DNA of 64,000 nucleotides from Sphingomonas psychrolutea. GTDB lineage: Bacteria > Pseudomonadota > Alphaproteobacteria > Sphingomonadales > Sphingomonadaceae. The DNA is taken from positions 124,001 through 188,000 of the forward strand of contig NZ_BMDW01000003.1 in NCBI RefSeq assembly GCF_014636175.1, read 5' to 3'. Position 1 is the first letter of the stretch, and every line of letters begins with the position of its first letter. The notes beneath the pieces were generated by a model. That model worked only from the letters and a program-made list of their open reading frames with translations, did no database searches and was not told the DNA's origin. Of this stretch, positions 53,182 to 62,570 are shown piece by piece. The translations under genes and the position numbers were made by a program.

Positions 53182-54155
53182 GACGACAGCGCCAGCGGGT
53201 CGCCGCGCAGTTCGAGCGGGATCGTCGCGTCGAACCACACTTTGACCGGCGCAAGCGCAGGATGATCGAGATCGCGGTTGAGATAGCGCCAGACGCGCGG
53301 GCATAAAGTGGGGTAGCGCAGCTTGCCGTCACGCTGCCACAGCCGCGTGAAAATGCCGATGATCTTGGCATTCCGCTGCGCGCCGAGCACGTGATAAGCG
53401 GCGTCGAACCCGGCATCGGTCCGCACCACAGCCTTGTATCGCGCCAGCATCGCGGCCTCGACGTGCTCGCTGACATCGCGCCGAGCATCCTGCAACAAGG
53501 ACACCAAATCATACGCCGGGTGCCCCGCCAGCGCATCCTGAAAATCGAGCAAACCGAGCGTATCGGGCCCGATCAGCATCAGATTTTCGGCGTGGAAATC
53601 GCGCAACACGGTCACTTGCGGGCCGCCCAAAACCTGCTCGAAAACCGTATCCCACGCGGCTGCATAGGCCGCCTGATCGGCTTCGATGCCGAGCGCCGGA
53701 CAATAACATTCGGTCAGCAAATTGGCCTCACGGTGCAGGACCGCGCGGTCATACCGCGCTAGCGGCGCGGCGTCGTGGCTACGCAGCGACACCAGAATGT
53801 CGATTGCCGCGCTATATAGCGCCAGCTCGCGCGCCGGTTCCGCGTCAACCGTCTCACGCATCCGGACGTCGCCGAAATCCTGCAGCAGGACCAGCCCGTG
53901 CTCGGGATCTTCGCCGTAAATCTCGGGCGCAGCAAAGCCGTTCGCGGTAAGCCAGCGCGCCATTTGGAGGAACGGCTGCGGGTCTTCGTGCGGCGGCGGC
54001 GCATCCATCAGGATCGCGCTGCGCGTCGCCTCCACCGCCCGGAAATACCGACGGAACGACGCATCGCCGGCGACCGGCAAAATGTCCGCGCTGCCCCACC
54101 CGCTCGCGGCCAGGAACGCGGCCGCCGCCGCCGGGGGTGTCATATCTGCTGCCAT
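53175..54155 (-). CDS. amgK: N-acetylmuramate/N-acetylglucosamine kinase
   Basis: Anomeric sugar kinase that converts recycled MurNAc (or GlcNAc) to the 1-phosphate, substrate of MurU. The 326-residue protein has the aminoglycoside-phosphotransferase fold: ATP-binding GDASFRRYFR, the catalytic loop VLRDFHAENLML, and LLDFQDALAGHPAYDL with the metal Asp. It is not an antibiotic-resistance gene; context with murU settles this. ATG 54155 has GGAAGG upstream; ATG 54143, in an ATGA overlap with the tsaE stop, is the alternative. Confidence 0.92.
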   Translation of the reverse strand: MAADMTPPAAAAAFLAASGWGSADILPVAGDASFRRYFRAVEATRSAILMDAPPPHEDPQPFLQMARWLTANGFAAPEIYGEDPEHGLVLLQDFGDVRMRETVDAEPARELALYSAAIDILVSLRSHDAAPLARYDRAVLHREANLLTECYCPALGIEADQAAYAAAWDTVFEQVLGGPQVTVLRDFHAENLMLIGPDTLGLLDFQDALAGHPAYDLVSLLQDARRDVSEHVEAAMLARYKAVVRTDAGFDAAYHVLGAQRNAKIIGIFTRLWQRDGKLRYPTLCPRVWRYLNRDLDHPALAPVKVWFDATIPLELRGDPLALSSC

Positions 54156-54580
54156 CGCGCCTTCCAGCCCGGCGGAACGGCGGCTGTCAAGCGACGGCTG
54201 CCATCGGGCAGCATCTCCAGCGTCAGCGCGAGGGCGTAGGGCCACCAACCAGGTGCGCGTTCGGGCCATTCGACCACCAGCACCGAATCGCTTGCCGCCT
54301 CATCGAGCCCCAGTTCGTCGATCTCCTCGGGGTCATCGATCCGGTACAGATCGATATGCAGAACGGGCATGCGCACTTCGGGCACGTCATAAGGCTGCAC
54401 GATCGCAAAACTCGGTGAGGGCGCCTCTCCCGCCAATCCGAGCGCGGCGAGCAGGCCCCGCGCGACGCTGGTCTTGCCCGCGCCCAACGGCCCGGACAGC
54501 GTCACGACGTCGCCGGGCGCGACCAGCGCGGCCAGCCGTGCGCCGAACGCCGCGCTCGCGGCGGGGTTGTCGAGGATCAC
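54140..54580 (-). CDS. tsaE: tRNA t6A threonylcarbamoylation ATPase TsaE
   Basis: ATPase of the TsaBDE complex that installs t6A37 in tRNAs decoding ANN codons; essential in many bacteria. The 146-residue protein has Walker A GPLGAGKTS (29-37), the SPSFAIVQPYDV switch region, DLYRIDDPEEIDELGLDE and the VVEWPERA motif. The start is GTG 54580, one base after the ccdB stop. A toxin gene thus reads directly into an essential gene. Confidence 0.95.
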   Translation of the reverse strand: MILDNPAASAAFGARLAALVAPGDVVTLSGPLGAGKTSVARGLLAALGLAGEAPSPSFAIVQPYDVPEVRMPVLHIDLYRIDDPEEIDELGLDEAASDSVLVVEWPERAPGWWPYALALTLEMLPDGSRRLTAAVPPGWKARWQQI

Positions 54581-54581
54581 C

Positions 54582-54881
54582 TCAATATCCCGTCAGCAAC
54601 ATGTCGAGGGCGTTCATGATCGCATCTTGCTCGGTCGCCAGCCAACCCACCGATCGCCCCAAGCGCCGTTTTTCGATGGCTGCGATATATTGCGTCATCA
54701 TCACCACGCTGAGGTCTTCGACAACGAAGACCGGGTTCAAACGCGCTGCCGGTCGCGGATAATCCTCCAGCAAGAACAGCGGGACCGTTAACCGCGTGTC
54801 GAGGCCCGACAGAAAGTCGGTCTGGCAATCCAAAAGATATCCCCGCCCGCCCGGGTGTCGGTAAACGTCAAACCCCGGCAT
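54582..54881 (-). CDS. ccdB: CcdB-family gyrase-poison toxin
   Basis: A 99-residue protein related to the F-plasmid toxin CcdB, which traps DNA gyrase on DNA. Conserved features are the N-terminal FDVYRHPGGRGYLLDCQTDFL, the VPLFLLED strand, PVFVVEDLSVVMMTQYIAAI and the C-terminal DAIMNALDMLLTGY, which fits the helix that contacts GyrA. ATG 54881 overlaps the antitoxin stop by one base (TAATG). The stop is one base from the tsaE start. Confidence 0.9.
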   Translation of the reverse strand: MPGFDVYRHPGGRGYLLDCQTDFLSGLDTRLTVPLFLLEDYPRPAARLNPVFVVEDLSVVMMTQYIAAIEKRRLGRSVGWLATEQDAIMNALDMLLTGY

Positions 54882-55138
54882 TAGGCCAATCGATACTTTT
54901 CGAGCGGCAGCCCATGGTCTGCAACCCAAGCATTAGACGCGTCGATCGAGTCCTGATTCTCTTCGAGCCAACGTTTTCGCCGTTCTTCGGCGATCGCCGC
55001 CGCCAGCCCCGCCTCACAACCCCGCGAGACATTGAGGCCGAGTTCCTTCGCCATCGCCACTAATGCCACGTCCAGCGACACATTTTTCGCTTTGCGCACG
55101 GCCCTGGGCTTATCGTCTCCTGCTAAGCGAGTCGCCAT
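54881..55138 (-). CDS. ccdA: CcdA-family antitoxin
   Basis: An 85-residue antitoxin. The N-terminal ribbon-helix-helix domain (about 20-52, KNVSLDVALVAMAKELGLN) binds the operator. The C-terminal ENQDSIDASNAWVADHGLPLEKYRLA matches the CcdB-binding tail of CcdA closely. ATG 55138 is preceded by GGAGG at five bases and is preferred over ATG 55150 and 55180. It lies 53 bases after the DivL-like kinase gene, and that gap holds repeated operator-like sequence. Confidence 0.9.
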   Translation of the reverse strand: MATRLAGDDKPRAVRKAKNVSLDVALVAMAKELGLNVSRGCEAGLAAAIAEERRKRWLEENQDSIDASNAWVADHGLPLEKYRLA

Positions 55139-55154
55139 CACAGCCTCCATTTTA

Positions 55155-55176
55155 TGCGCATATACTGTGCGCATAT
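55155..55176 (-). promoter_or_regulatory. ccdAB operator-like direct repeats
   Basis: TGCGCATAT occurs at 55155-55163 and again at 55168-55176, a 13-base period, and each contains the self-complementary core TGCGCA. The sites cover the predicted promoter just before ccdA. This is the expected place for autorepression by the CcdA-CcdB complex. Confidence 0.55.
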
Positions 55177-55191
55177 CCACTGACCGGCAAG

Positions 55192-57570
55192 CTATCGCCG
55201 CGGCAACGTCACTGTCAGCAACGTTCCCTGCCCCCGCTCTGACACGAGCGCGATCGTCCCGCCATGCGCCTCGACGAATTGCTTTGCGAGCGGCAGACCC
55301 AGCCCCAGCGCGCGCTCACCACTGCGCGTGATACCGGGCTGGCCGAAGCGATCAAAGGCGCGCGCGACCGATTCCGCGCTCATGCCTGCGCCATCGTCCG
55401 AGACGACGATCCGCGCCGCCGCTGCTGTCCCATCGGTGTGGAGCAGGATGCACCCGCCCTCCGAAGCGCCCGCCACGGCATGCCGCAGGAGATGCTCGAC
55501 CACTTGTTGAAGGCGTTTGGCATCGCCCTTCGTGGCGCCGGTCGAGGCGTGAATTTCCACCGCAAAATCCAGCCCGCGCTTTTTCGCGAGCGGCGCGACG
55601 GTATCGGCGGCGGCGCGCGCCACCGTATCGAGTTCGACCTCGAGCATTTCAAGCACGGGCTCCTTGCCCTCGGCCTGGGTCAAATCGAGCACCTCATCGA
55701 CGAGCATCCCCAACCGCTCGACCGATTCGAGGATCGCCTCGACATAGCCTGACGCCGTCTTGCTCAGCTTGCCGGCATAGCCCTCGTTCAGCATCTCGGC
55801 GAAGCCGCTGATCGAGGTCAGCGGGGTGCGCAACTCGTAGCTCATCGTCGCGACGAAGGCGGTCTTGATCCGGTCCGCCGCCTCCAACGCTTCGTTGCGA
55901 TCGCGCAGCGCGGTCTCGATCCGGCGGCTGTCGGAAATATCGAGCATCGTGAACAACCCATTGCCATCGGGCAAAGGCACTGCAGCGAACTCGAAATGCC
56001 GCCCGTCCTTAAACGCCGCGCGCCCGCCGCGCTGCTGCCGCTCGACCGTTGCCGCACGCACGAGATCGCCGATCAACACCGCGCGCGCCGGATTGGCAAG
56101 CTGCTGCGCGGCGACTTCAGCCAGCGCGTCGACCCGCGGATGCGTCGCCAGGAATGCTTCGTCGAAACCCCATACGATCCGAAACTTGTTGTTCCACAAT
56201 TGCAGGCGGCCATCGGCGGCGAAGACGCCGAGCGCCTCGTACAGATTTTCGAACGTCGCGGTGCGCACGCGCAGCAAGGTGTCGCGCGCGCTCGCCAACT
56301 GGACTTGTTCGGTGCGATCTTCGAAGATCAGCAGCAATCCGCCATCGGGGAGCGGCTGCGCGACAACGCGCAAATGCACCCCACCGGGCAGGTGCCATTC
56401 CTCCTCCTGCCCGCCGCCCGCCGCCAGAAACCAGTCGCGCCGCTCGGCCTTCCAGCCCGGGAAGTCGCGCACTTCGGGCAAGCGCTGGGTTTCGCGCATC
56501 CGTTCCAGCACGCGGTCGAATTCGGGGCGGTCGGCGAGCCATTCGCTCTTCATCGCGAACAGCCGGCGGAACGGCTGGTTACAGAACACCAGGCTGCGGT
56601 CGGATGCGAATTGCACCACGCCCGCCGAAAGCCGGTCGAGCATCGCGCGCTGCGCATCGTCGAAGCGCTTCAGCCGCGCGCGCGCTTGCTCCAGATCCTC
56701 GATGTCGATCGCGAAGCCCGCCACCCCGCCAGTCGACAGCGGCGCATCGTACACGCGCAGCATGCGTCGCTCGCCACGGATCGTCGCCGGCATCGCTTGC
56801 GATTGCACCGCCTTGGCATCGCGCGCCAGCACTGCACTCGCCAACGGCCCGCCAACCCCCGACCCCTCGACCAGCTCCAGCCCGCGCGCAATGACGTCGG
56901 CTTCCGACGCGCCCTCAACCGCGGCGACATAATGCGAATTGACCATCGCGAGGCGCAGATCGGCGCCGCGATACCACATCGGCATCGGTGCGGCCTGGAT
57001 GACCCCGCTCAATTCCTCATAATAGGTGGTCACCTCCGCCACCGCCGCGTCGAGCCGTGCGATCTCAGCCTCGCTCTCGGTTGCATCGAACACCCAGATG
57101 ATCACGCCACCGGGTGCCTGCACGTCGCGTGCCGCCCGCGCGCCGCGCAGCATCAGCGCGCGCGCCGAACCCTGCGCGCGTACCGCCCGCGAAAACGGTC
57201 GCCCCGATTTCTGCGCGGCGGCAATGTCGGCGGAAAGCGCTGCGGCATCCTCAAGCGACAACCCACCGCCCGCGCCCGATGCGATCGTCGACATCGTCGT
57301 CGTCAGATCAGCGAGATAGCGCGGCGTCGTCGTCAGCCCGAGCCAATCGGCAAGCCGTGGCGGACATTCGACCCGCCCATCGGCGCGCACCAGCAACGCG
57401 AGCGCCGGTGCCGAGGCCAGCATCGCCTCCAACCGGGTATTGGCCGCAAACGCCTCCACCGCCTCGCGTCTGGCGCGCAGGCCGGTGTAGAGGATCCACA
57501 CTGCGACAGCGATCAGTATCGCGAGCGCGACCCCAATCAAGGCAAACGAAACCGGCGACCCGGGCGTCAT
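55192..57570 (-). CDS. divL: DivL-like pseudokinase with Tyr in place of the phosphoacceptor His
   Basis: A 792-residue membrane-anchored kinase homologue. One helix (about 8-28) is followed by four PAS-like domains to residue 565, then the dimerisation and ATPase lobes. The H-box reads TMSYELRTPLTSISGF, so Tyr578 replaces the phosphoacceptor His, as Tyr550 does in Caulobacter DivL. The G boxes DDGAGM and ALGLGLPLAKQ are present. In Caulobacter DivL controls the CckA-CtrA cell-cycle pathway. ATG 57570 is preferred over GTG 57579. Downstream gene order (tsaE, amgK, murU, addBA) agrees with the alphaproteobacterial divL locus. Confidence 0.88.
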   Translation of the reverse strand: MTPGSPVSFALIGVALAILIAVAVWILYTGLRARREAVEAFAANTRLEAMLASAPALALLVRADGRVECPPRLADWLGLTTTPRYLADLTTTMSTIASGAGGGLSLEDAAALSADIAAAQKSGRPFSRAVRAQGSARALMLRGARAARDVQAPGGVIIWVFDATESEAEIARLDAAVAEVTTYYEELSGVIQAAPMPMWYRGADLRLAMVNSHYVAAVEGASEADVIARGLELVEGSGVGGPLASAVLARDAKAVQSQAMPATIRGERRMLRVYDAPLSTGGVAGFAIDIEDLEQARARLKRFDDAQRAMLDRLSAGVVQFASDRSLVFCNQPFRRLFAMKSEWLADRPEFDRVLERMRETQRLPEVRDFPGWKAERRDWFLAAGGGQEEEWHLPGGVHLRVVAQPLPDGGLLLIFEDRTEQVQLASARDTLLRVRTATFENLYEALGVFAADGRLQLWNNKFRIVWGFDEAFLATHPRVDALAEVAAQQLANPARAVLIGDLVRAATVERQQRGGRAAFKDGRHFEFAAVPLPDGNGLFTMLDISDSRRIETALRDRNEALEAADRIKTAFVATMSYELRTPLTSISGFAEMLNEGYAGKLSKTASGYVEAILESVERLGMLVDEVLDLTQAEGKEPVLEMLEVELDTVARAAADTVAPLAKKRGLDFAVEIHASTGATKGDAKRLQQVVEHLLRHAVAGASEGGCILLHTDGTAAAARIVVSDDGAGMSAESVARAFDRFGQPGITRSGERALGLGLPLAKQFVEAHGGTIALVSERGQGTLLTVTLPRR

Positions 57571-57667
57571 CGAAACCACTCGATGCTCGGCACCGACATC
57601 TCCTCCCCGGCGTTATACTGATATGGGTGTCGCACGCCCTACCGTCTGTACCCAGTCCAGCAAACAG

Positions 57668-57702
57668 AAAAAGCGGGCGGATATCAACAGATATCCGCCC
57701 GC
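57668..57702 (-). terminator. rho-independent terminator of the TonB receptor gene
   Basis: Perfect 13-base stem GCGGGCGGATATC/GATATCCGCCCGC with a four-base loop AACA, followed on the minus strand by TTTTT. It sits 25 bases after the receptor stop and upstream of the divL promoter region, insulating the two. Confidence 0.88.
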
Positions 57703-57727
57703 CCAGAAAGTACGAACTCAGCTAATA

Positions 57728-60700
57728 TTAGAAATGAACAGCCGCGCCAAAGCGGAAATACGTTCCTAGAATCCCCTGGAAGTACGTAGTCGTTCCGCCA
57801 GAAGCGGAATAGGGGTATGGAGCCTTGGCATCAAGAAGGTTGTCGATGTCGGCATTCAGCGAGAAGTTCCTTCCGACATCATATTTCACCGACAGGTTGA
57901 CATAGGTGAACGCCTTCACTTCGGGGACGGTATAAAAATTATAAGCTGTATTCGGGTCTACGCGTGTTTTCCCAATATAATTAACCTGAACCTGTCCGAA
58001 AAATCCGCCATTATCGTAGCGAATTGTCGCGACACCCTTGTTACGCGAGTAGCCAACCGAGTTGCTGGTGAAGACGGCTCGCGATCCGGCGGTTACGACG
58101 GTCGAGAGTGTATCCAGATACTGGTAGTTCACAGTAAACCCGACGTGGCTGCCGCGCCCGAGGAACGGCGAACCGGTCCGGTACGCGACTTCCGCCAAAA
58201 TCCCCTTATATTTCAGCTGAGCCGAGTTGAAATACGTCGTCCCGACGTTGCTCAACTGGGCATAGTTACCAACCCCGGGGGTGCCGCGGAAGTCACGCGT
58301 GACAAGTGCGCAGAACGGATTGTTGGGGTAATTCGTCGAGTCGTAGCACGCCGAAACGACCTGATTGTTCGAGAACTGGCTAATCGCATTGTTCAGCTTG
58401 ATGTTCACATAGTCAACGGTCGCGCTGAAGCCCGGGATGAAACGGGGTTTCACAACCGCGCCAACGGTGAAGTTATCCGATTTTTCGCTCGTCAACGCCG
58501 TGTTGCCAAACGTGAAGGTCTGGATTGAACGCTGATCGCTGAGCGACACGAAGTTTGCAGGAACGCCCGCTGCCGCGCAGTTTTTCTTGCGAGTCACTGG
58601 GTCGGGGCCGCTGTTGACCAGCGAATTGTCGCACACGTCCGTTGCGAAACCGAACGCGCTCGACGTCGGGTTGAAAGCCTCGGTAATTGACGGCGCACGC
58701 ACCGCACGCGTGAATGCCGCACGGAACGCAATATCGCGGATCGGCGCGTATCTGCCCTGGAACGTATAGGTCGGATCGCCACCGGCTTGCGAGTTCCAGA
58801 TGTAGCGGCCTGCAGTCTGGAACGACAATTGGCTGATGAACGGAATATCATTGCTGGCGGAGATGAGGTCGGCGTTGAGTTCGCCGAAAATCTCGTTGGT
58901 GTGATATTTGCCGAACACGGGGTCGATCGGCACCGATCGGCCATAGCTGCCACGTTGCGCCGATGTTCCGGTTCCGCTGCCATAATAAAAGAGACCCGGA
59001 TCAAAGCTCGAATCCTCGGCGCGATGCTCGTAGCCGAGCGCGAAAGCGAAGTCCCCACCAGGCAATTTGAAAACGGGGCCCGCCAAGGAGATCACGCCGT
59101 CATATTGGTTGTTGGTGTTGACCGGCGTTGCGATCGTCGTGACGTAATCGCGTGCTGCCTGAGAAATTTGCGACCCGAACGGATTGATCGGTGCGCACGT
59201 CGAACTGATCGTGGCAATCACCGAATTGGTGAAGCCCGGTGCACAGACGATGTTTCCGCCGACGCTCACCGCATTGATCGCGTTGCGGAAATTCACCTCG
59301 TTCAATTCCGGATTGCGGCTGCTCGTGCGCGCACGACCGTAATTGAAATACGCCTCAAACTTCCAGTCTCGCCCAGGCAGGACACTGAGCGATCCATCGA
59401 GCCCGCCGACAAACCGAATCACTTCGGATTTTCCGGTCGAAACGCCAGATGACAGATCGACATTGGCACGACCGAGGTAGAAATAATCCTGGGGACGTCC
59501 ATTGAGGGTGCTAAGACCGAATGGATCATTTTGGTCGCTGAGCGGATTGTTCGTGATCGAATTCTGGATCGCCGCACGCGCCGCAGAGGTCAAATACGGA
59601 TTGTTGATCGACACGATGAGGTTGCCATCGCGCGTTCCGGCCGCGTCGAACAATCCGCTATTGTAAACCGGCTGAGCCGCGAGATTGCGTCCCTGGCTGA
59701 CACTGTACCAGCCTTCACCGAAAATCCGGATCTTGTCGGTCAGATCAAACGACGCTTCGACGTTGGTGTTGTACCGCTTGATGTCGGTGAGGAGATTCTC
59801 GACGTCGCGCAGCGTGAAACCGTTACCGCCGCTGGTGAACACGCTGAAGCCGGTATCCGGCCCGATCGTGCTACCGTAAACGATCGGGATCAGATTGCCT
59901 TGCGGATCGAACTTCAGCTGCGTTCCCGCAGCATTGTTCACGCCGAAATTGAGCGTCGAGTCACCGAAAAACAGATTGGACTGTTGCGGTGTGAGCGTCA
60001 GGTCGAAACCAACAGCAGCCCCGCCGACGATTGGGATGCCATATGGCGAAATCGAAGGCACGCGGTTGTCGGTATAGATCGGCTGCGGGCCGGTTCCACT
60101 GCGCGATTGTGCGAAGCGATTATCCGACGCGGTCGAAGCGCGATCGTTGAAAAATAACCCTGTCGACTCATTATATTCGCCGGAAACGGTGATATTGCCG
60201 CGGCCACCGGCAAAGTTCTTGCCTGCCAGAAAACGGACGCGATAATCCGGGGCATCCCCGCGCCGCGAGACGCCTTTTTGCACGTCGATATCGACGCCCT
60301 GATAGTTCTTTTTCAAAATGATGTTGATCGTGCCGGCGATCGCGTCCGAACCGTAAATCGGCGCGCCGATCGCTGCGACGGTCTCGATCCGATCGACCAG
60401 CTTGGTCGGGATGACGTTCAAGTCGACCTGGTTCCCGCCCGAACCGGTCGGACCGAAGATCGATGCTGTGTTACCCGAAACGAAGCGACGCCCGTTAACG
60501 AGCGTCAGCGTGCGCTGCGAACCCAGACCCAGAAAATCGACAAAGCTCTGACCAGCACCGAAGCCCGACTGGTTGAACCCGACTGGCGATGCCCCCGGCA
60601 CGCCGAAGGACGGAAGCTCATTCAGCGCCTGCGCAACGGTCTGGTAACCGCGCGCGTCGAGGTCTTGCGAGGTGATCGTCTGCAACGGCGAGGCCGTCTC

Positions 60701-60883
60701 GGTCCCACGGCGCGAGATGCGCGACCCGGTGACAACGATTTCCTTGTCATCCGTCGCTTCCGACGCTTGCGGAGTCGGTGCCACCGGCGCGACCTGAGCA
60801 AGAGCAGGGCCAGCAATAGAAAGTGACAAGACGGACGCAGAGAGCGTCAACGCCACGCGTGAGCGCGTTCCAACCAACGACAT
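57728..60883 (-). CDS. TonB-dependent outer-membrane receptor
   Basis: A 1051-residue receptor. The signal peptide (1-29, ending ALAQ) is followed by a TonB-box-like DKEIVVTGSRI (47-57), then a plug domain with TLTLVNGRRF and YGSDAIAGTINIILKK. A 22-strand barrel ends in the required aromatic residue (FRFGAAVHF). Sphingomonads use many such receptors for sugars, siderophores or peptides. No linked transporter or enzyme marks the substrate here. Expression is probably from the consensus -10 at 60905-60910, and transcription ends at the hairpin at 57668-57702. Confidence 0.95.
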   Translation of the reverse strand: MSLVGTRSRVALTLSASVLSLSIAGPALAQVAPVAPTPQASEATDDKEIVVTGSRISRRGTETASPLQTITSQDLDARGYQTVAQALNELPSFGVPGASPVGFNQSGFGAGQSFVDFLGLGSQRTLTLVNGRRFVSGNTASIFGPTGSGGNQVDLNVIPTKLVDRIETVAAIGAPIYGSDAIAGTINIILKKNYQGVDIDVQKGVSRRGDAPDYRVRFLAGKNFAGGRGNITVSGEYNESTGLFFNDRASTASDNRFAQSRSGTGPQPIYTDNRVPSISPYGIPIVGGAAVGFDLTLTPQQSNLFFGDSTLNFGVNNAAGTQLKFDPQGNLIPIVYGSTIGPDTGFSVFTSGGNGFTLRDVENLLTDIKRYNTNVEASFDLTDKIRIFGEGWYSVSQGRNLAAQPVYNSGLFDAAGTRDGNLIVSINNPYLTSAARAAIQNSITNNPLSDQNDPFGLSTLNGRPQDYFYLGRANVDLSSGVSTGKSEVIRFVGGLDGSLSVLPGRDWKFEAYFNYGRARTSSRNPELNEVNFRNAINAVSVGGNIVCAPGFTNSVIATISSTCAPINPFGSQISQAARDYVTTIATPVNTNNQYDGVISLAGPVFKLPGGDFAFALGYEHRAEDSSFDPGLFYYGSGTGTSAQRGSYGRSVPIDPVFGKYHTNEIFGELNADLISASNDIPFISQLSFQTAGRYIWNSQAGGDPTYTFQGRYAPIRDIAFRAAFTRAVRAPSITEAFNPTSSAFGFATDVCDNSLVNSGPDPVTRKKNCAAAGVPANFVSLSDQRSIQTFTFGNTALTSEKSDNFTVGAVVKPRFIPGFSATVDYVNIKLNNAISQFSNNQVVSACYDSTNYPNNPFCALVTRDFRGTPGVGNYAQLSNVGTTYFNSAQLKYKGILAEVAYRTGSPFLGRGSHVGFTVNYQYLDTLSTVVTAGSRAVFTSNSVGYSRNKGVATIRYDNGGFFGQVQVNYIGKTRVDPNTAYNFYTVPEVKAFTYVNLSVKYDVGRNFSLNADIDNLLDAKAPYPYSASGGTTTYFQGILGTYFRFGAAVHF

Positions 60884-60904
60884 AAAAACCCCTTTGTTTA
60901 GCGC

Positions 60905-60927
60905 ATTATAGCCCTGTCCTCAGAGGA
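60905..60927 (-). promoter_or_regulatory. promoter of the TonB receptor gene with a small palindrome
   Basis: A perfect -10 box TATAAT (60910-60905) lies 22 bases before the ATG at 60883, which itself follows AAAGGGG. The -35 is weak. A palindrome TCCTC-T-GAGGA (60927-60917) covers the spacer and could bind a regulator. Confidence 0.55.
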
Positions 60928-60993
60928 TGAGATTTGGTGCGGAAAGGCAAGGCCGTGTTTCCATTTGTTTCAGAACTGTTGCTGGCAAGCAAC

Positions 60994-61036
60994 AAAAACG
61001 CCGCGCCAGACCCATCGGTCGGACGCGGCGTTTTTT
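60994..61036 (-). terminator. bidirectional-type terminator after ahcY
   Basis: Stem AACGCCGCG/CGCGGCGTT (60997-61005 with 61024-61032) extended by A/T pairs, with an 18-base loop and T-runs on both strands (five on the minus strand). It lies 45 bases after the ahcY stop. Confidence 0.85.
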
Positions 61037-61080
61037 AAGACTTGGTCAATTCGCGTTCGGCGTTTCCGCCGCCTACGCAA

Positions 61081-62511
61081 TCAATACCGGTAATGATCCG
61101 GCTTGAACGGGCCTTCGGTCGGCACGCCGATGTATCCGGCCTGCTTCGGGGTTAATTTCGACAGCTTTACGCCAAGCTTTTCCAAATGCAGCGCGGCGAC
61201 CTTCTCGTCGAGATGCTTGGGCAGGACGTAGACCTGGTTCTTATAGTTCTCACCCTTGGTCCACAACTCGATCTGCGCGAGCGTCTGGTTGGTGAAGCTT
61301 GCCGACATCACGAACGACGGATGGCCCGTCGCGCAGCCGAGATTGACCAGGCGCCCCTTGGCGAGGATCAGGATCTGCTTGCCGTCAGGAAATTTTACCA
61401 GGTCGGTGCCGGGCTTCACTTCGTCCCACTCATAATTGCTGAGCGCGGAAATCTGAATCTCCGAATCGAAATGGCCGATGTTGCAGACGATCGACATCGG
61501 CTTCATCGCCGCCATATGTTCGGCGGTGATGACGTCGGCATTGCCGGTCGCGGTGCAGAAAATATCCGCTCGCGTGACCGCCTCTTCCATCGTCACGACT
61601 TCAAAGCCCTCCATCGCCGCCTGCAGCGCGCAGATCGGATCGACTTCGGTCACCATCACGCGCGCGCCGCCATTGCGCAGCGACTGGGCCGAACCCTTGC
61701 CGACGTCACCGAAGCCGGCGACGCAAGCGACCTTGCCGGCAAGCATCACGTCGGTGGCGCGACGGATCGCGTCGACCAGCGATTCCTTGCAGCCGTAAAG
61801 GTTGTCGAACTTCGACTTGGTGACCGAGTCGTTGACGTTGATCGCCGGGAACGGCAGCTCGCCCTTCTTGGCGATCTCGTACAGGCGGTGCACGCCGGTG
61901 GTGGTCTCTTCCGAGACGCCCTTGAGGTTCTTGACCGTGTCGGTCAAATAGCCGGGATATTTCGCGACGAACGCCTTCAGCGCGCGCTGGAATTCGACTT
62001 CCTCGTCATTCTCGGGCTCGCCCAGCGTGTGGCCGACTTCGAGCTTGGCGCCCCACAAAGCAAACATCGTCGCATCGCCGCCATCGTCGAGGATGATGTT
62101 GGCGGTCTGGCCGTTGCCGCCCTTGTCGGTGTCGGCACCCCAGTTGAAGATGTCGCCGACATAATCCCAATAATCGGCGAGGCTCTCGCCCTTGATCGCG
62201 AACACCGGCACGCCCGTCGCGGCGATCGCGGCGGCGGCATGGTCCTGCGTCGAGAAGATGTTGCACGTCGCCCAGCGGACATCGGCGCCGAGCGCGGTCA
62301 GCGTCTCGATCAGCACCGCGGTCTGGATTGTCATGTGCAGCGATCCGGTGATGCGCGCGCCCTTCAGCGGTTGTGACGCGGCGAATTCCTCGCGCAATGC
62401 CATCAGGCCGGGCATTTCGGTCTCGGCGATGTTGATTTCCTTGCGACCGAAATCGGCGAGGGAAATGTCGGCAACGACATAGTCAGTCTTGCGGTCGAGA
62501 ACGGTGGCCAC
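61081..62511 (-). CDS. ahcY: S-adenosylhomocysteine hydrolase
   Basis: Splits S-adenosylhomocysteine into adenosine and homocysteine, pulling methylation reactions forward. The 476-residue enzyme shows the start [17 protein letters not shown], catalytic residues in [17 protein letters not shown], the NAD-binding [11 protein letters not shown] and the conserved C-terminus PDHYRY. The start is GTG 62511, with GGAGA eight bases upstream; it gives the family N-terminus. An earlier in-frame start would run through the operator-like palindrome and is rejected. Confidence 0.97.
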   Translation of the reverse strand: MATVLDRKTDYVVADISLADFGRKEINIAETEMPGLMALREEFAASQPLKGARITGSLHMTIQTAVLIETLTALGADVRWATCNIFSTQDHAAAAIAATGVPVFAIKGESLADYWDYVGDIFNWGADTDKGGNGQTANIILDDGGDATMFALWGAKLEVGHTLGEPENDEEVEFQRALKAFVAKYPGYLTDTVKNLKGVSEETTTGVHRLYEIAKKGELPFPAINVNDSVTKSKFDNLYGCKESLVDAIRRATDVMLAGKVACVAGFGDVGKGSAQSLRNGGARVMVTEVDPICALQAAMEGFEVVTMEEAVTRADIFCTATGNADVITAEHMAAMKPMSIVCNIGHFDSEIQISALSNYEWDEVKPGTDLVKFPDGKQILILAKGRLVNLGCATGHPSFVMSASFTNQTLAQIELWTKGENYKNQVYVLPKHLDEKVAALHLEKLGVKLSKLTPKQAGYIGVPTEGPFKPDHYRY

Positions 62512-62570
62512 GCGGGTATCTCCGGTTTGGTTGACGCGCGCCCCGTACCCTGCCTTGCCGTCCAAATCAA

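Noticed and set aside
53175..54155. Aminoglycoside phosphotransferase fold read as an antibiotic-resistance gene.
   Set aside because: The overlapping murU gene identifies it as the AmgK sugar kinase.
55155..55176. Short direct repeats considered as the start of a CRISPR array.
   Set aside because: Only two nine-base copies with a four-base gap exist and no cas gene is nearby; they fit a toxin-antitoxin operator.
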